Source: Kroppenstedtia sanguinis (lineage in GTDB: Bacteria; Bacillota; Bacilli; Thermoactinomycetales; DSM-45169). From it: a DNA stretch of 64,000 bases. Position 1 is the stretch's first letter. Each line of letters begins with the position of its first letter. Positions 30,082-38,417 of this stretch are shown here, piece by piece. Location: assembly GCF_050433445.1 (NCBI RefSeq), contig NZ_JBNPXF010000018.1, positions 5,728-69,727 of the forward strand, written 5' to 3'. The notes beneath the pieces were generated by a model that did no database searches, was not told where the DNA came from, and saw only the letters and a program-made list of their open reading frames with translations. A program made the position numbers and the translations under genes.

Positions 30082-32700
30082 TTGAAGAACAAACAGCGAC
30101 CCACCTCCGAAGGAGAGAAAGGCGGAGGGATTCGATCCCTACTTCGACGGATCGTGACTGTCGGAATCCTTTTAGTCTCCATTCTCATCCTTTTCACCGC
30201 CGTCGGAACCGGCGCAGCCGCAGGCTACATCGCCTCCCTCCTCAAAGACGAGCCCCTGCGCAATGAAGCGCAATTGCGTCAACAGTTGACGGGTTGGACC
30301 CAAACCAGCCACGCTTATTTCGGAGATGGCTCTCCCATCGGAGCGATGCGAACCGATGCTGACCGGAAGTGGGTGGACCCAGAGGAGGTCAGTCCTGCCC
30401 TGATCGATGCCTTGATCGCTACAGAGGATCATCGTTTTTATGAGCATGCCGGCATCTCCCTCCACGGAATCTTACGAGCTGCCTGGAATGACTTGAAGAC
30501 CGGATCCATCGCCAGTGGTGGCAGCACGATTACGCAACAGCTGGTAAAAAACGTGATCTTGGAAAACCGAGAGAAAGCCTTAGAGCGAAAAGCGAAGGAG
30601 ATCGCCATCGCTCTCCGCCTGGAGCGGATTCTCCCCAAAGAGGAGATTCTCACTTTTTATTTGAACAGCCTCTACTTCGGTAAGGGAGTCCATCACCGGA
30701 ATCTGTTAGGAGTACAGGCAGCAGCGAAGGGGATCTTCGATGTCGATGCCCACCATCTCAATCTGGCCCAGGCCGCCTATCTGGCCGGGATGATCCAACG
30801 TCCCACTCGCTTCAACCCTTTCAGCGACGAGGGATTTCAAGCAGGCTCCCGCCGGATGCGTGCCGTCCTCTCCCGCATGAGGCAGACGGGAAAAATCACT
30901 CCGGAAGCAGAAGCCCAAGCCCTGACCTTCGACCTGAAATCCTCATTGGCCCAGGGGGAAGGAAAAAATGCCTACCATCGTCACCCTTTCCTGATGGCCA
31001 CAGTAGAAGAGGAAGCGGCCAAACTCCTGATGAAAGCTGACGGACTGCAGTCAGCAGAACTAAGTCGGCAAGGATTATACCATGCTATCCTGGAACAATA
31101 TCGAAAACGCATTCTGACTGGGGGCTACCGCATCGAAACCACGGTGGATCCTCATCTTTATCAGCGGGTAAATCAGACCGCCCGCAATCCAAAATTGTAC
31201 GCAAAACCCATCACCTACACCCTCCGCATCGATGGAAAGAAACGTACTCTCAAGAATGCCCAAGAAGAGGTGGGGGCCGTCCTGCTCGACGTGCGGACTG
31301 GGGCTCTCCTCGCCTTTGTCGGAGGCCGCGATTTTGAGCAGGGAGAGATCAACCATGCCTTGGGAGCCCGCCGGCAACCGGGCTCCACCATCAAACCCTT
31401 GCTCGATTACGGCCCGGCTCTGGATCAAAGGAGAGTCAGCCCCGCCACCGTTGTAGTGGATGAACCCTTGTCCACTGATGACGGCAAGGGGAAAACCTAC
31501 AAAAACTACAACAATCGCTACCGGGGTCCCGTCACCGTCCGGGAAGCTCTCACCTGGTCTCTCAATATCCCAGCGATCAAATTGCTGCGAGAGATCGGCA
31601 TTCGCGAAGGCTTCCACTATTTGCAGGCCATGGATTTTCCCATTCATCCCCGAGATGGGGAAGCTTCTGCCATCGGCGGATTCACCCGGGGCTTCACTGT
31701 GGCAGAGATGACCGCAGGCTATGCCATGCTGGGCAACCACGGAGAATATCAAAAACCCTGGCTGATCCGTCGCATCGTGGATGCGGACGGTCAGGTGATC
31801 TATCAGCATCGTCCCCAACCCCAACCGATACTCTCCCCTCAAGCCGCTTGGCTGACCACGGATCTATTGCAAGATGTCATCCGCAAGGGGACTGGCCGTT
31901 GGGTGGGCGCCCGGGCCCAGGGACATCAGCTGGCGGGAAAGACCGGCACCACCCAAAACGGTCACGATGTCTGGTTTATCGGCTATACTCCCCGGATCGC
32001 CCTAGGAGTTTGGATCGGCTACGATTACAACCATCCCCTCCCTGATGACCGTCGGGCGAAACGAGTCTGGTCCCGCATCTTTCAGACCACCGTCCACACT
32101 CGGCCCCATCTCTCCCCGAAGGGAGTCGCCTTTCCACGCCCTGGCGGACTGGAAGAAGCGGAGATTTGCAAAGTAACTGGTCAATTGGCCACGGAAGATT
32201 GCCGGGCTGCTCAGGCCGTAGTGAAAGAGAGACTGCCCGCCGACCAGATTCCCGAGGAGATCTGCCTCCAGCATGGAGAAGAACGAGTCGTAGTGGTGGA
32301 GGGAAAAAAATATGTGGCGGATCCCCGTACCCCGCCGGATCTGACCCGAAGCCAAATCGGCTTTCGCGTTCCAGAACAGGAGGCGGATCGTTACAAGCAC
32401 TACCGAGGGAGTCGACTTCCACTGGAACGGGATCCCCGGATCAGCTTGGGCGCTCCCACTCCACCCCAAGTGACGGGTCTCTCCTCTTCTACAGGAGTCC
32501 AGTTAACATGGCGACCTTCTGATGATACCGCCCTCGCCGGATACCGGATCTATCGGGAGGGTCAACGAGTCGCCAGCATCCGCCTGGAAGAGCCCCCTGT
32601 CTTCACCGGTCCTCCGGGACACTACACGGTTCGAGCCGTGGACATCGCCGGCATCGAATCGGAAGACGGCCTTCCCACCCCTCCGATCGAAGGAGAATAA
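30082..32700 (+). CDS. Bifunctional penicillin-binding protein 1A-type (GT51 + transpeptidase)
   Basis: 872 residues from TTG 30082. One N-terminal membrane anchor (IVTVGILLVSILILFTAVGT) is followed by a glycosyltransferase-51 domain with EDHRFYEH and GGSTITQQLVKN. The transpeptidase domain carries the SxxK serine in PGSTIKP, SLN in WSLNIPAIK, and KTGTT. The last 100 residues form a fibronectin III-like module (PPQVTGLSSSTGVQLTW...AGYRIYREG). It polymerises and cross-links peptidoglycan outside the membrane. It diverges from tyrS. Confidence 0.93.
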   Translation: MKNKQRPTSEGEKGGGIRSLLRRIVTVGILLVSILILFTAVGTGAAAGYIASLLKDEPLRNEAQLRQQLTGWTQTSHAYFGDGSPIGAMRTDADRKWVDPEEVSPALIDALIATEDHRFYEHAGISLHGILRAAWNDLKTGSIASGGSTITQQLVKNVILENREKALERKAKEIAIALRLERILPKEEILTFYLNSLYFGKGVHHRNLLGVQAAAKGIFDVDAHHLNLAQAAYLAGMIQRPTRFNPFSDEGFQAGSRRMRAVLSRMRQTGKITPEAEAQALTFDLKSSLAQGEGKNAYHRHPFLMATVEEEAAKLLMKADGLQSAELSRQGLYHAILEQYRKRILTGGYRIETTVDPHLYQRVNQTARNPKLYAKPITYTLRIDGKKRTLKNAQEEVGAVLLDVRTGALLAFVGGRDFEQGEINHALGARRQPGSTIKPLLDYGPALDQRRVSPATVVVDEPLSTDDGKGKTYKNYNNRYRGPVTVREALTWSLNIPAIKLLREIGIREGFHYLQAMDFPIHPRDGEASAIGGFTRGFTVAEMTAGYAMLGNHGEYQKPWLIRRIVDADGQVIYQHRPQPQPILSPQAAWLTTDLLQDVIRKGTGRWVGARAQGHQLAGKTGTTQNGHDVWFIGYTPRIALGVWIGYDYNHPLPDDRRAKRVWSRIFQTTVHTRPHLSPKGVAFPRPGGLEEAEICKVTGQLATEDCRAAQAVVKERLPADQIPEEICLQHGEERVVVVEGKKYVADPRTPPDLTRSQIGFRVPEQEADRYKHYRGSRLPLERDPRISLGAPTPPQVTGLSSSTGVQLTWRPSDDTALAGYRIYREGQRVASIRLEEPPVFTGPPGHYTVRAVDIAGIESEDGLPTPPIEGE

Positions 32701-32707
32701 ACGACTC

Positions 32708-32742
32708 AAACCCAACGCACCCAAAAGGGCGTTGGGTCTTTT
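32708..32742 (+). terminator. PBP gene terminator
   Basis: ACCCAACGC pairs with GCGTTGGGT around CCCAAAAGG-like loop bases, followed by CTTTTT. A very similar stem recurs at about 36699-36733, attached to a copied piece of the PBP gene end. Confidence 0.8.
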
Positions 32743-32799
32743 TATGGGGAGAATGGGGCTTATTCCGATGGGAACGTTGGGTCTTTTTATGGAGGGAAT

Positions 32800-32851
32800 G
32801 GGGTTATTCTGATGTTCTTTTAGGAAGAATCGGATCATAGTAACCAAGAGG
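32800..32851 (-). pseudogene. 3'-end scrap of an immunity gene
   Basis: The stretch GGTTATTCTGATGTTCTTTT plus AGGAAGAATCGGATCATAGT is the last 12 or so codons (DPILPKRTSE) of the immunity family, cut off by the adjoining MITE. It is a trace of another array copy. Confidence 0.6.
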
Positions 32852-32855
32852 AAGA

Positions 32856-33023
32856 AACAAAATTGACCTTTCGCTCTTCCCATTGCCTCCATCGTAAAAT
32901 ATCGCTTGAGGGGACGAGGATGGTGGGACGGCTACGATCTCTTGCAAAGAACGCAAAGGCTCTTCACCGTCCCACCATCCCGACCTGATTTCCTACCTAA
33001 AATAGGGCCAATCAACACGCCTG
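32856..33023 (-). mobile_element. MITE-like element behind the immunity gene (one end lost)
   Basis: The family terminus CAGGCGTGTTGATTGGCCC (minus strand) lies at 33023. The interior inverted repeat GGTGGGACGG/CCGTCCCACC is intact, and the distal end stops at AAACAAAATTGACC without a terminal repeat. Nearly identical sequence recurs at 37595-37771, so the element was copied with the cassette. Confidence 0.7.
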
Positions 33024-33024
33024 G

Positions 33025-33489
33025 TTATTCTGATGTTTTTTTAGGAAGAACCGGATCATAATCACCGAAACGAATCATTTTCCGGAAGTGAGTGGAGACA
33101 TCACAGGTGCCTGTCGTTTCATCTTCTGTTACATGGCCCTGTGCATCTACATGACTCTTCAAATAGGTACCATCCGGTTTATATAAAGTGGTAGTATGCT
33201 CTATACTGGCGGGGTCTTTCCAAACCTTTATATCAGATAGAAACAACCCTTCACCATATTCTGTGTATGCATCCATCTGGATGCGCTTTTGTTGACTGTT
33301 TAGGTGATCCACATGGCAATAATTCAAATTAAAATTCACATTCACCACATATTTCATTTTCCCTTCTTCAAAAACTACCACTTTATAGGCTTGTTGTTCC
33401 TCATGATATTTCTTCGCTTCATCTTCAGTAAGAGGATATTTAGGGGTGTTTTTTCTTATTTTCCAGAATTGATAATACTTCATTTCCAT
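33025..33489 (-). CDS. Probable immunity protein of the pilin-like toxin
   Basis: 154 residues starting MEMKYYQFWKIRKNTPKYPL behind GAGAGGAG, 13 bases after the toxin stop codon. It is a soluble, acidic/aromatic-rich small protein with no signal peptide, present as four paralogues in this window (here, 36750, 37773, 38418), each directly after a toxin tip. That pairing, not homology to a family I can name, is the reason for calling it immunity. It would neutralise the toxin's C-terminal domain in sister cells. Confidence 0.75.
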   Translation of the reverse strand: MEMKYYQFWKIRKNTPKYPLTEDEAKKYHEEQQAYKVVVFEEGKMKYVVNVNFNLNYCHVDHLNSQQKRIQMDAYTEYGEGLFLSDIKVWKDPASIEHTTTLYKPDGTYLKSHVDAQGHVTEDETTGTCDVSTHFRKMIRFGDYDPVLPKKTSE

Positions 33490-33502
33490 TATAAAACTCC
33501 TC

Positions 33503-34927
33503 TCAAGGATTAAGTACCTTCCCTGTTTCATCTCGAATTTCTATATCTTTCTTAGTTGCATGATCCAAAATCTCCTTAGGAACCTTGCCTTTTTGCACGG
33601 GGACCTCCAGAATCATATCACCTGTAATATCCTCTTGATTCCTTAGACCATCATTTTGATGACCAGACCCCTTCCTCTGAGTAGGTACATCTGCAATCTT
33701 TGCACCCGGAGGATACTTACGTGCCAATTCATTGATGTACCCTTTGGCCGTCGCTGGCTTGATCTCATTAAACTGGGTGTATTTCCGCGAGATGATTTCA
33801 CGGCCAGGAACATAGGAGTCGACCCGTACCTGCTTTCCGCCTTTGTACTCCAAAATCACTTCGTTATGGGGGTAGTTTTTGTTCATCTTTTTGTTGAAGG
33901 CATTCCCCTTCATGATTTTGGTAGCGATATTGCGGGCTTGGTCAGGGTGCATGTTTCGTTTTTGGATTAGGCTCTCGGTAAATTTGTTCAAATTTTCTTG
34001 GTTGAGTTCCAGTCCTTCATCTTTGAGCCGGTTCAGCTCTTCCTGGACAATCCGGTCTTCTGCATCAGTCTTGGTCAGCTTGTTAGCTCGATTGGTTTTT
34101 TTGTCTGATTTTTGGTTGTGTTTGTTCGGTTTCCCCAATACTTGCTGGGCCAGGTCGCAACCGAAACTGGGATCATCACTCGCCGCCGCGTAGGCATGCC
34201 CGACGGTGATCGGGTCCCAGCTAGAAGTCTTAGATCTCCCCTCATTGCACGCCCATCGGACAAATTCGTCCCGTTTTTTCTTCGCCGGCTTTCCGATTTT
34301 ATCCCCCAGTATACCCGTTACCCGGCCATCCAAGGCTTTTTTATCTAGTTTTTCCAAGCCACGACCGATTTTACCAGACTTCTTCATAACGAAGTATTCC
34401 AGTACAGCTTCCACAGATCGATCGTACCAACCTTGCTCCTCACCGGTATCCCACTCTTTCCCCACTGTCATCTTGTATAGGGAAGGGGTGGGATCAAAAA
34501 ACTCCAGAACACCCTTAACAATCTTGCCACCGCTGTTGTCCTTGAGATATTCATCGTAGAGCGCTCCGACAGTATCATTAAACGGTTTGCGACCCTTTTC
34601 CACCAACCATCCCACCAGCGGAATCTCTTCCGCCTTGTCCGCCCAGCTTTTGTCCCCATGGTTTTTGGGTGGGGTCTGCTGGACAGGTTCTACGGCAGGG
34701 CTGGGATTGGCCTTGGGGGGGCTTCGATCTGACCCAGATGACGTCGCTGATCCTCCCTCTTGGCTAGGGTTGGTTCCATTAATGGCGGCGATGATCGCTT
34801 TTTGCAATGTCCCTTTTTCCCCTTGCAATGCCAAGGTCAGAAATCCCGCAAGGACTACCACCGCCGCCAATATGATCACATATTCAACAGTTGAGGAGCC
34901 TCTCTTATACCATGTTTTTTTTAACAA
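33503..34927 (-). CDS. Polymorphic toxin with Flp/TadE prepilin-like N-terminus
   Basis: 474 residues from a TTG at 34927 (GGAGAGGAG upstream, spacing long; start not certain). Residues 1-10 LLKKTWYKRG precede SSTVEYVIILAAVVVLAGF: a G/S cleavage site with glutamate at +5 and a hydrophobic helix, as in class III prepilins. A Pro/Ser-rich linker (about 45-80) follows, then a helical middle. The C-terminal 130 or so residues form a toxin tip (VRVDSYVPGREIISRK, KYPPGAKIADVP, MILEVPVQKGKVPKEILDHA). The D...E...K arrangement hints at a restriction-endonuclease-like nuclease, an inference. The tip alone recurs three times in the neighbouring array. Confidence 0.75.
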   Translation of the reverse strand: MLKKTWYKRGSSTVEYVIILAAVVVLAGFLTLALQGEKGTLQKAIIAAINGTNPSQEGGSATSSGSDRSPPKANPSPAVEPVQQTPPKNHGDKSWADKAEEIPLVGWLVEKGRKPFNDTVGALYDEYLKDNSGGKIVKGVLEFFDPTPSLYKMTVGKEWDTGEEQGWYDRSVEAVLEYFVMKKSGKIGRGLEKLDKKALDGRVTGILGDKIGKPAKKKRDEFVRWACNEGRSKTSSWDPITVGHAYAAASDDPSFGCDLAQQVLGKPNKHNQKSDKKTNRANKLTKTDAEDRIVQEELNRLKDEGLELNQENLNKFTESLIQKRNMHPDQARNIATKIMKGNAFNKKMNKNYPHNEVILEYKGGKQVRVDSYVPGREIISRKYTQFNEIKPATAKGYINELARKYPPGAKIADVPTQRKGSGHQNDGLRNQEDITGDMILEVPVQKGKVPKEILDHATKKDIEIRDETGKVLNP

Positions 34928-34956
34928 AACAGTCGATAACTCCTCTCCATATAAGT

Positions 34957-35568
34957 TTAGAGGGGAAAAATCAACATCCCGAACGCCTGCAAGGAAACGA
35001 ACCAGACCACAACTACGGTCACCAGGTGGATGAGTACGGATTGCCACCAAGCCAGACGGTGGACATCGGCTAAGCTGACTACTTGCACAACAATAAACCA
35101 GCCCCAAACCACGAGGTCAAGCAACAGGAAACCGATATAAAAAAGTGTTAAAAACAGGCTACCATCAATTCGTGGCGTTATGCTGGTGAACATCTCTTCC
35201 CCGAACAGAAGCAATTGTAAAGGAAGGAACAGTAGCCGGAGGCTGTATACCCACGCGGACCATCCGTAAATCGTCAGAGTTTCCAACCAAGAGGCTGTCC
35301 CTCTGAACACCTTGGCAAAGAGAAAGAATACCGACCCGTATAGTACACAAAAAACCAGCCCTACAATCGCCCCTTTATAAAAGATCGCGAACAAAAATCC
35401 GGGATAGGCATACTGATCTCCCGCATCCATGATAAATACCTGAGTCCCTAAAAAAGCCATCCCGAAAAAGGATGCCCACAAAATACTCCAGTAGGGGGAA
35501 TGGGATAAAATCCATTTAACACTTTGTCCCGGCTTGATCGCAAATGTAAGCAATGTTTGGATAACCAT
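34957..35568 (-). CDS. Yip1-like multi-span membrane protein (distal copy)
   Basis: 203 residues, ATG 35568 with GGAGG six bases upstream. About five membrane spans (e.g. YWSILWASFFGMAFLGTQVF, GAIVGLVFCVLYGSVFFLFA) end with a hydrophobic tail. Organisation and the motif pattern around GTASWLETLTIYGWSAWVYS resemble the Yip1 domain family. It lies 29 bp before the pilin-like toxin gene and 16 bp after a paralogue, probably in one operon. The function is unknown. Confidence 0.65.
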   Translation of the reverse strand: MVIQTLLTFAIKPGQSVKWILSHSPYWSILWASFFGMAFLGTQVFIMDAGDQYAYPGFLFAIFYKGAIVGLVFCVLYGSVFFLFAKVFRGTASWLETLTIYGWSAWVYSLRLLFLPLQLLLFGEEMFTSITPRIDGSLFLTLFYIGFLLLDLVVWGWFIVVQVVSLADVHRLAWWQSVLIHLVTVVVVWFVSLQAFGMLIFPL

Positions 35569-35584
35569 GTCCACCCTCCCTGGT

Positions 35585-36190
35585 TTAAGCAGTCACTATC
35601 AATCGAAACAAAATGATGAGGGCTACCGGTATAATGACAGTGCCGAATCCTCTTAAGAGAGGCAATCGGTGGGCTTCGGCCATCGATTTGGCGACGACTA
35701 CGATATACCAAATACTTAAGACTGTATCTAACAGAGAGAGAAGTAGAAACGGGATCAGTAAGAAGCCGGCGGGAATTTGTTCTGTAAACATCATGCGCCC
35801 GTACAATAACAATTGAGGAACCCAAATCACAAGCTTGGCGCTGTATACGACGGTTGCCCACGCAAGGGCAGTCCGTGTTTCCTTAAAGGAACCCGTCCCT
35901 CCCAATAGGCGGCTCATCCCGTGTAACACGGCACTTCCAATAAACCAAGTAAACAATCCGGCCAAGGGTGCTACAATCGCGCATACAATCAGCAGAATGG
36001 GGAACTCATGCCGTTCACCCATATTACGGATGGATGCGTTATCCAAGCTGAACGCCAAACCGTAAATAACCAATAGCATAAACATCTGCTTTTTTGAGGT
36101 GTTGCTAATTCGTTCTGCAATCACTTCCTGTGTTTTCAGCCAGATCTTCCATACCGGATGGGGACCTTTTTCGCTATAGTAGGATTCCAT
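35585..36190 (-). CDS. Yip1-like multi-span membrane protein (proximal copy)
   Basis: 201 residues starting MESYYSEKGPHPVWKIWLKT behind AGAAGGTGA. A soluble start of about 40 residues is followed by five spans. GSFKETRTALAWATVVYSAK corresponds to GTASWLETLTIYGWSAWVYS of the next gene, so the pair arose by duplication. These proteins may help toxin export or membrane insertion, but only adjacency supports that. Confidence 0.65.
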   Translation of the reverse strand: MESYYSEKGPHPVWKIWLKTQEVIAERISNTSKKQMFMLLVIYGLAFSLDNASIRNMGERHEFPILLIVCAIVAPLAGLFTWFIGSAVLHGMSRLLGGTGSFKETRTALAWATVVYSAKLVIWVPQLLLYGRMMFTEQIPAGFLLIPFLLLSLLDTVLSIWYIVVVAKSMAEAHRLPLLRGFGTVIIPVALIILFRLIVTA

Positions 36191-36654
36191 GGAATCACCT
36201 TCTTCCTTTTCCTTATGATCTTTTCTTGGAAAAAACCGAAATAAAAATGAAGCCCCGCAATTCAACACTCATTTCTACATCAAAATAGACGTTTAAGAGG
36301 TCAATAACTAAGGTATCATAACCGCCCTCGTCTGAACAGTCCGACATAATGTATATAAATCCACACCCTCGGAAAGAGGGGCTACCTTTAATAGAGTTAT
36401 GGAATTCCCCTTTTACCTCCCCTCCCCTTCCCGCAAAAAACAATTGCGACACCAGGTTTGTCTCCAATTTAGCCGAGAGATGAGAGCACATCTACATGTT
36501 ATCGCAATAAAATTTCACTATGGAACAAGCGATCACACAAATTATCCGCTTTGGAGATCAAGTCGGCATGATCTATCTTTAATTCTAAAGTTTATGAAGT
36601 GGCTGGATGACACGCAAAAATTATAAGTGAGAGACAAAATAAGCCTCTCGATCA
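36191..36654. other. Gene-free stretch with a duplicated border
   Basis: I see no credible gene. The segment at 36508-36580 (TTTCACTATGGAACAAGCGA, then AATTATCCGCTTTGGAGATC) recurs almost unchanged at 39287-39345, on the far side of the toxin array. The two copies therefore mark the borders of a duplicated or inserted block. Confidence 0.55.
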
Positions 36655-36733
36655 GAAAACCCCTTTCCCACCCCTCCGATAGAAGAATGAACGGCCAAAA
36701 CCCAACGCCCCTTTGGGAACGTTGGGTCTTTTT
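36655..36733 (+). repeat. Copied 3' end and terminator of the PBP gene
   Basis: CTTTCCCACCCCTCCGAT and the following AACCCAACGCCCC...GGGAACGTTGGGTCTTT repeat the last PBP codons (LPTPPIEGE) and terminator found at 32660-32742. The intact PBP gene is 4 kb away. The scrap is the footprint of a duplication that carried the flank of the toxin locus with it. Confidence 0.75.
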
Positions 36734-36749
36734 ATGGAGGGAATGGGGC

Positions 36750-37214
36750 TTATTCCGATGTTCTTTTAGGAAGAATCGGATCGTAATCACCGAAGTGAAT
36801 CATCTCTCGGAAATGGATGGAGACATCACAGGTGCCTGTCGTTTCATCTTCTGTTACATGGCCCTGTGCATCTACATGACTCTTCAAATAGGTACCATCC
36901 GGTTTATATAAAGTGGTAGTATGCTTTATACTGGCGGGGTCTTTCCAAACCTTTATATCAGATAGAAACAACCCTTCTCCATATTCTGTGTATGCATCCA
37001 TCTGGATGCGCTTTTGTTGACTGTTTAGGTGATCCACATGGCAATAATTCAAATTAAAATTCACATTCACCACATATTTCATTTCTCCTTCTTCCAAAAC
37101 CACTACTACATAGGGCTTTTCTTCCTCATGCCACTTCTTTGCTTCGTCTGGTCTCAAAGGGAATTTAGGAATGTTGAACATCAGATTCCAGAATTGATAA
37201 AACTGCAACTCCAT
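36750..37214 (-). CDS. Immunity paralogue in the toxin array (1)
   Basis: 154 residues. Its C-terminal two thirds is nearly identical to the immunity protein at 33025 (VNVNFNLNYCHVDHLNSQQK, DETTGTCDVSIHF). The N-terminus differs (MELQFYQFWNLMFNIPKFPL). It directly follows an orphan toxin tip (37225-37553). A ribosome binding site GGAGTGGTAAT is present. It probably still confers immunity to the tip it follows or to that of neighbouring strains. Confidence 0.7.
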   Translation of the reverse strand: MELQFYQFWNLMFNIPKFPLRPDEAKKWHEEEKPYVVVVLEEGEMKYVVNVNFNLNYCHVDHLNSQQKRIQMDAYTEYGEGLFLSDIKVWKDPASIKHTTTLYKPDGTYLKSHVDAQGHVTEDETTGTCDVSIHFREMIHFGDYDPILPKRTSE

Positions 37215-37224
37215 ATTACCACTC

Positions 37225-37553
37225 CTACGGCAGATTCAGTATCTTGCCATTCTCATCTCTAATGACCACGTCTTTCTTGGTTGCATGATCCAAAATCTCC
37301 TTAGGAACCTTGCCTTTTTGCACGGGGACCTCCAGGATCATAACACCTTGTAATTGACGAAAATCACCCAACCTGGCATTCTGGTGGCCAGACCCCTTTC
37401 TCTGGGTGGGCACATCTGCAATCTTTGCACCCGGAGGATACTTACGTGCCAATTCATTGATGTACTCTTTGGCCGTCGCTGGCTTGATCTCATTAAACTG
37501 GGTGTATTTCCGCGAGATGATTTCACGGCCGGGAACATAGGAGTCGGCCTCTA
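37225..37553 (-). pseudogene. Orphan toxin tip (1)
   Basis: About 109 codons homologous to the C-terminus of the pilin-like toxin, from DSYVPGREIISRK to DENGKILNLP, with no start codon of its own at the homology border (about 37553). It differs from the main toxin mainly in the GHQNARLGDFRQLQGVMILE region. It is a silent cassette that could recombine onto the full-length gene. Confidence 0.75.
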
Positions 37554-37594
37554 CAAGTGATAGACAAATTAAAACCGCCTTCCACCAGGAGATA

Positions 37595-37771
37595 GAAAAA
37601 GAAACAAAATTGACCTTTCGCTCTTCCCATTTGCCCCCATCGTAAAATATCGCTTGAGGGGACGAGGATGGTGGGACGGCTACGATCTCTTGCAAAGAAC
37701 GCAAAGGCTCTTCACCGTCCCACCATCCCGACCTGATTTCCTACCTAAAATAGGGCCAATCAACACGCCTG
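37595..37771 (-). mobile_element. MITE-like element inside the toxin array
   Basis: Terminus CAGGCGTGTTGATTGGCCC on the minus strand at 37771. The interior is nearly identical to 32856-33023. The inner end is lost next to the orphan tip. It separates cassette 1 from cassette 2. Confidence 0.7.
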
Positions 37772-37772
37772 G

Positions 37773-38240
37773 TTATTCTGATGTTCTTTTAGGAAGAACC
37801 GGATCATAATCACCGAAACGAATCATTTTCCGGAAGTGAGTGGAGACATCACAGGTGCCTGTCGTTTCATCTTCTGTTACATGGCCCTGTGCATCTACAT
37901 GACTCTTCAAATAGGTACCATCCGGTTTATATAAAGTGGTAGTATGCTCTATACTGGCGGGGTCTTTCCAAACCTTTATATCAGATAGAAACAACCCTTC
38001 TCCATATTCTGTGTATGCATCCATCTGGATGCGCTTTTGTTGACTGTTTAGGTGATCCACATGGCAATAATTCAAATTAAAATTCACATTCACCACATAT
38101 TTCATTTTCCCTTCTTCCAAAACCACTACTACATAGGGCTTTTCTTCCTCATGCCACTTCTTTGCTTCGGTTTCGCTCATGGGAAACTCCGGTTTATGAA
38201 ACATCAGGTCCCACCACTCATAATACTTTAACATCATCAC
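37773..38240 (-). CDS. Immunity paralogue in the toxin array (2)
   Basis: 155 residues, almost identical from residue 40 on to the main immunity protein (33025), with a different N-terminus MMMLKYYEWWDLMFHKPEFP shared with paralogue 3. Ribosome binding site AAGGAGAG. It follows a very short toxin-tip scrap (38251-38346). The stop codon lies at the edge of the MITE. Confidence 0.7.
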   Translation of the reverse strand: MMMLKYYEWWDLMFHKPEFPMSETEAKKWHEEEKPYVVVVLEEGKMKYVVNVNFNLNYCHVDHLNSQQKRIQMDAYTEYGEGLFLSDIKVWKDPASIEHTTTLYKPDGTYLKSHVDAQGHVTEDETTGTCDVSTHFRKMIRFGDYDPVLPKRTSE

Positions 38241-38250
38241 ATAACTCTCC

Positions 38251-38346
38251 TTACGGATTCAGTATCTTTCCATTCTCATCTCGTATTCGAATTCGTTTAC
38301 GCTTCGCATGATCCAAAATCTCCTTAGGAACCTTGCCTTTTTGCAC
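38251..38346 (-). pseudogene. Orphan toxin-tip scrap (2)
   Basis: About 30 codons (VQKGKVPKEILDHAKRKRIR, then IRDENGKILNP) correspond to the last residues of the toxin, with variant residues AKRKRIRIRDE in place of ATKKDIEIRDE. It is too short to act alone and marks a degraded cassette. Confidence 0.65.
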
Positions 38347-38352
38347 CAAGAT

Positions 38353-38400
38353 CTCGGTTAAACGAAACAGACCCAACGCCCTTTTGGAATGTTGGGTCTG
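38353..38400. terminator. Copied terminator stem in the array
   Basis: CAGACCCAACGCCC pairs with the region AATGTTGGGTCTG, resembling the PBP terminator stems at 32708 and 36699. It ends the cassette-3 transcript on the minus strand. Confidence 0.55.
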
Positions 38401-38417
38401 TTTATAAAAGGTCTGGG

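Noticed and set aside
31075..31842. 255-residue open frame opposite the PBP gene
   Set aside because: It is a shadow of a GC-rich coding region on the other strand with no ribosome binding site or recognisable domain.
32503..32892. Minus-strand open frame over the PBP terminator
   Set aside because: It crosses the end of a confident gene, a terminator and an immunity scrap; it is a chance frame.
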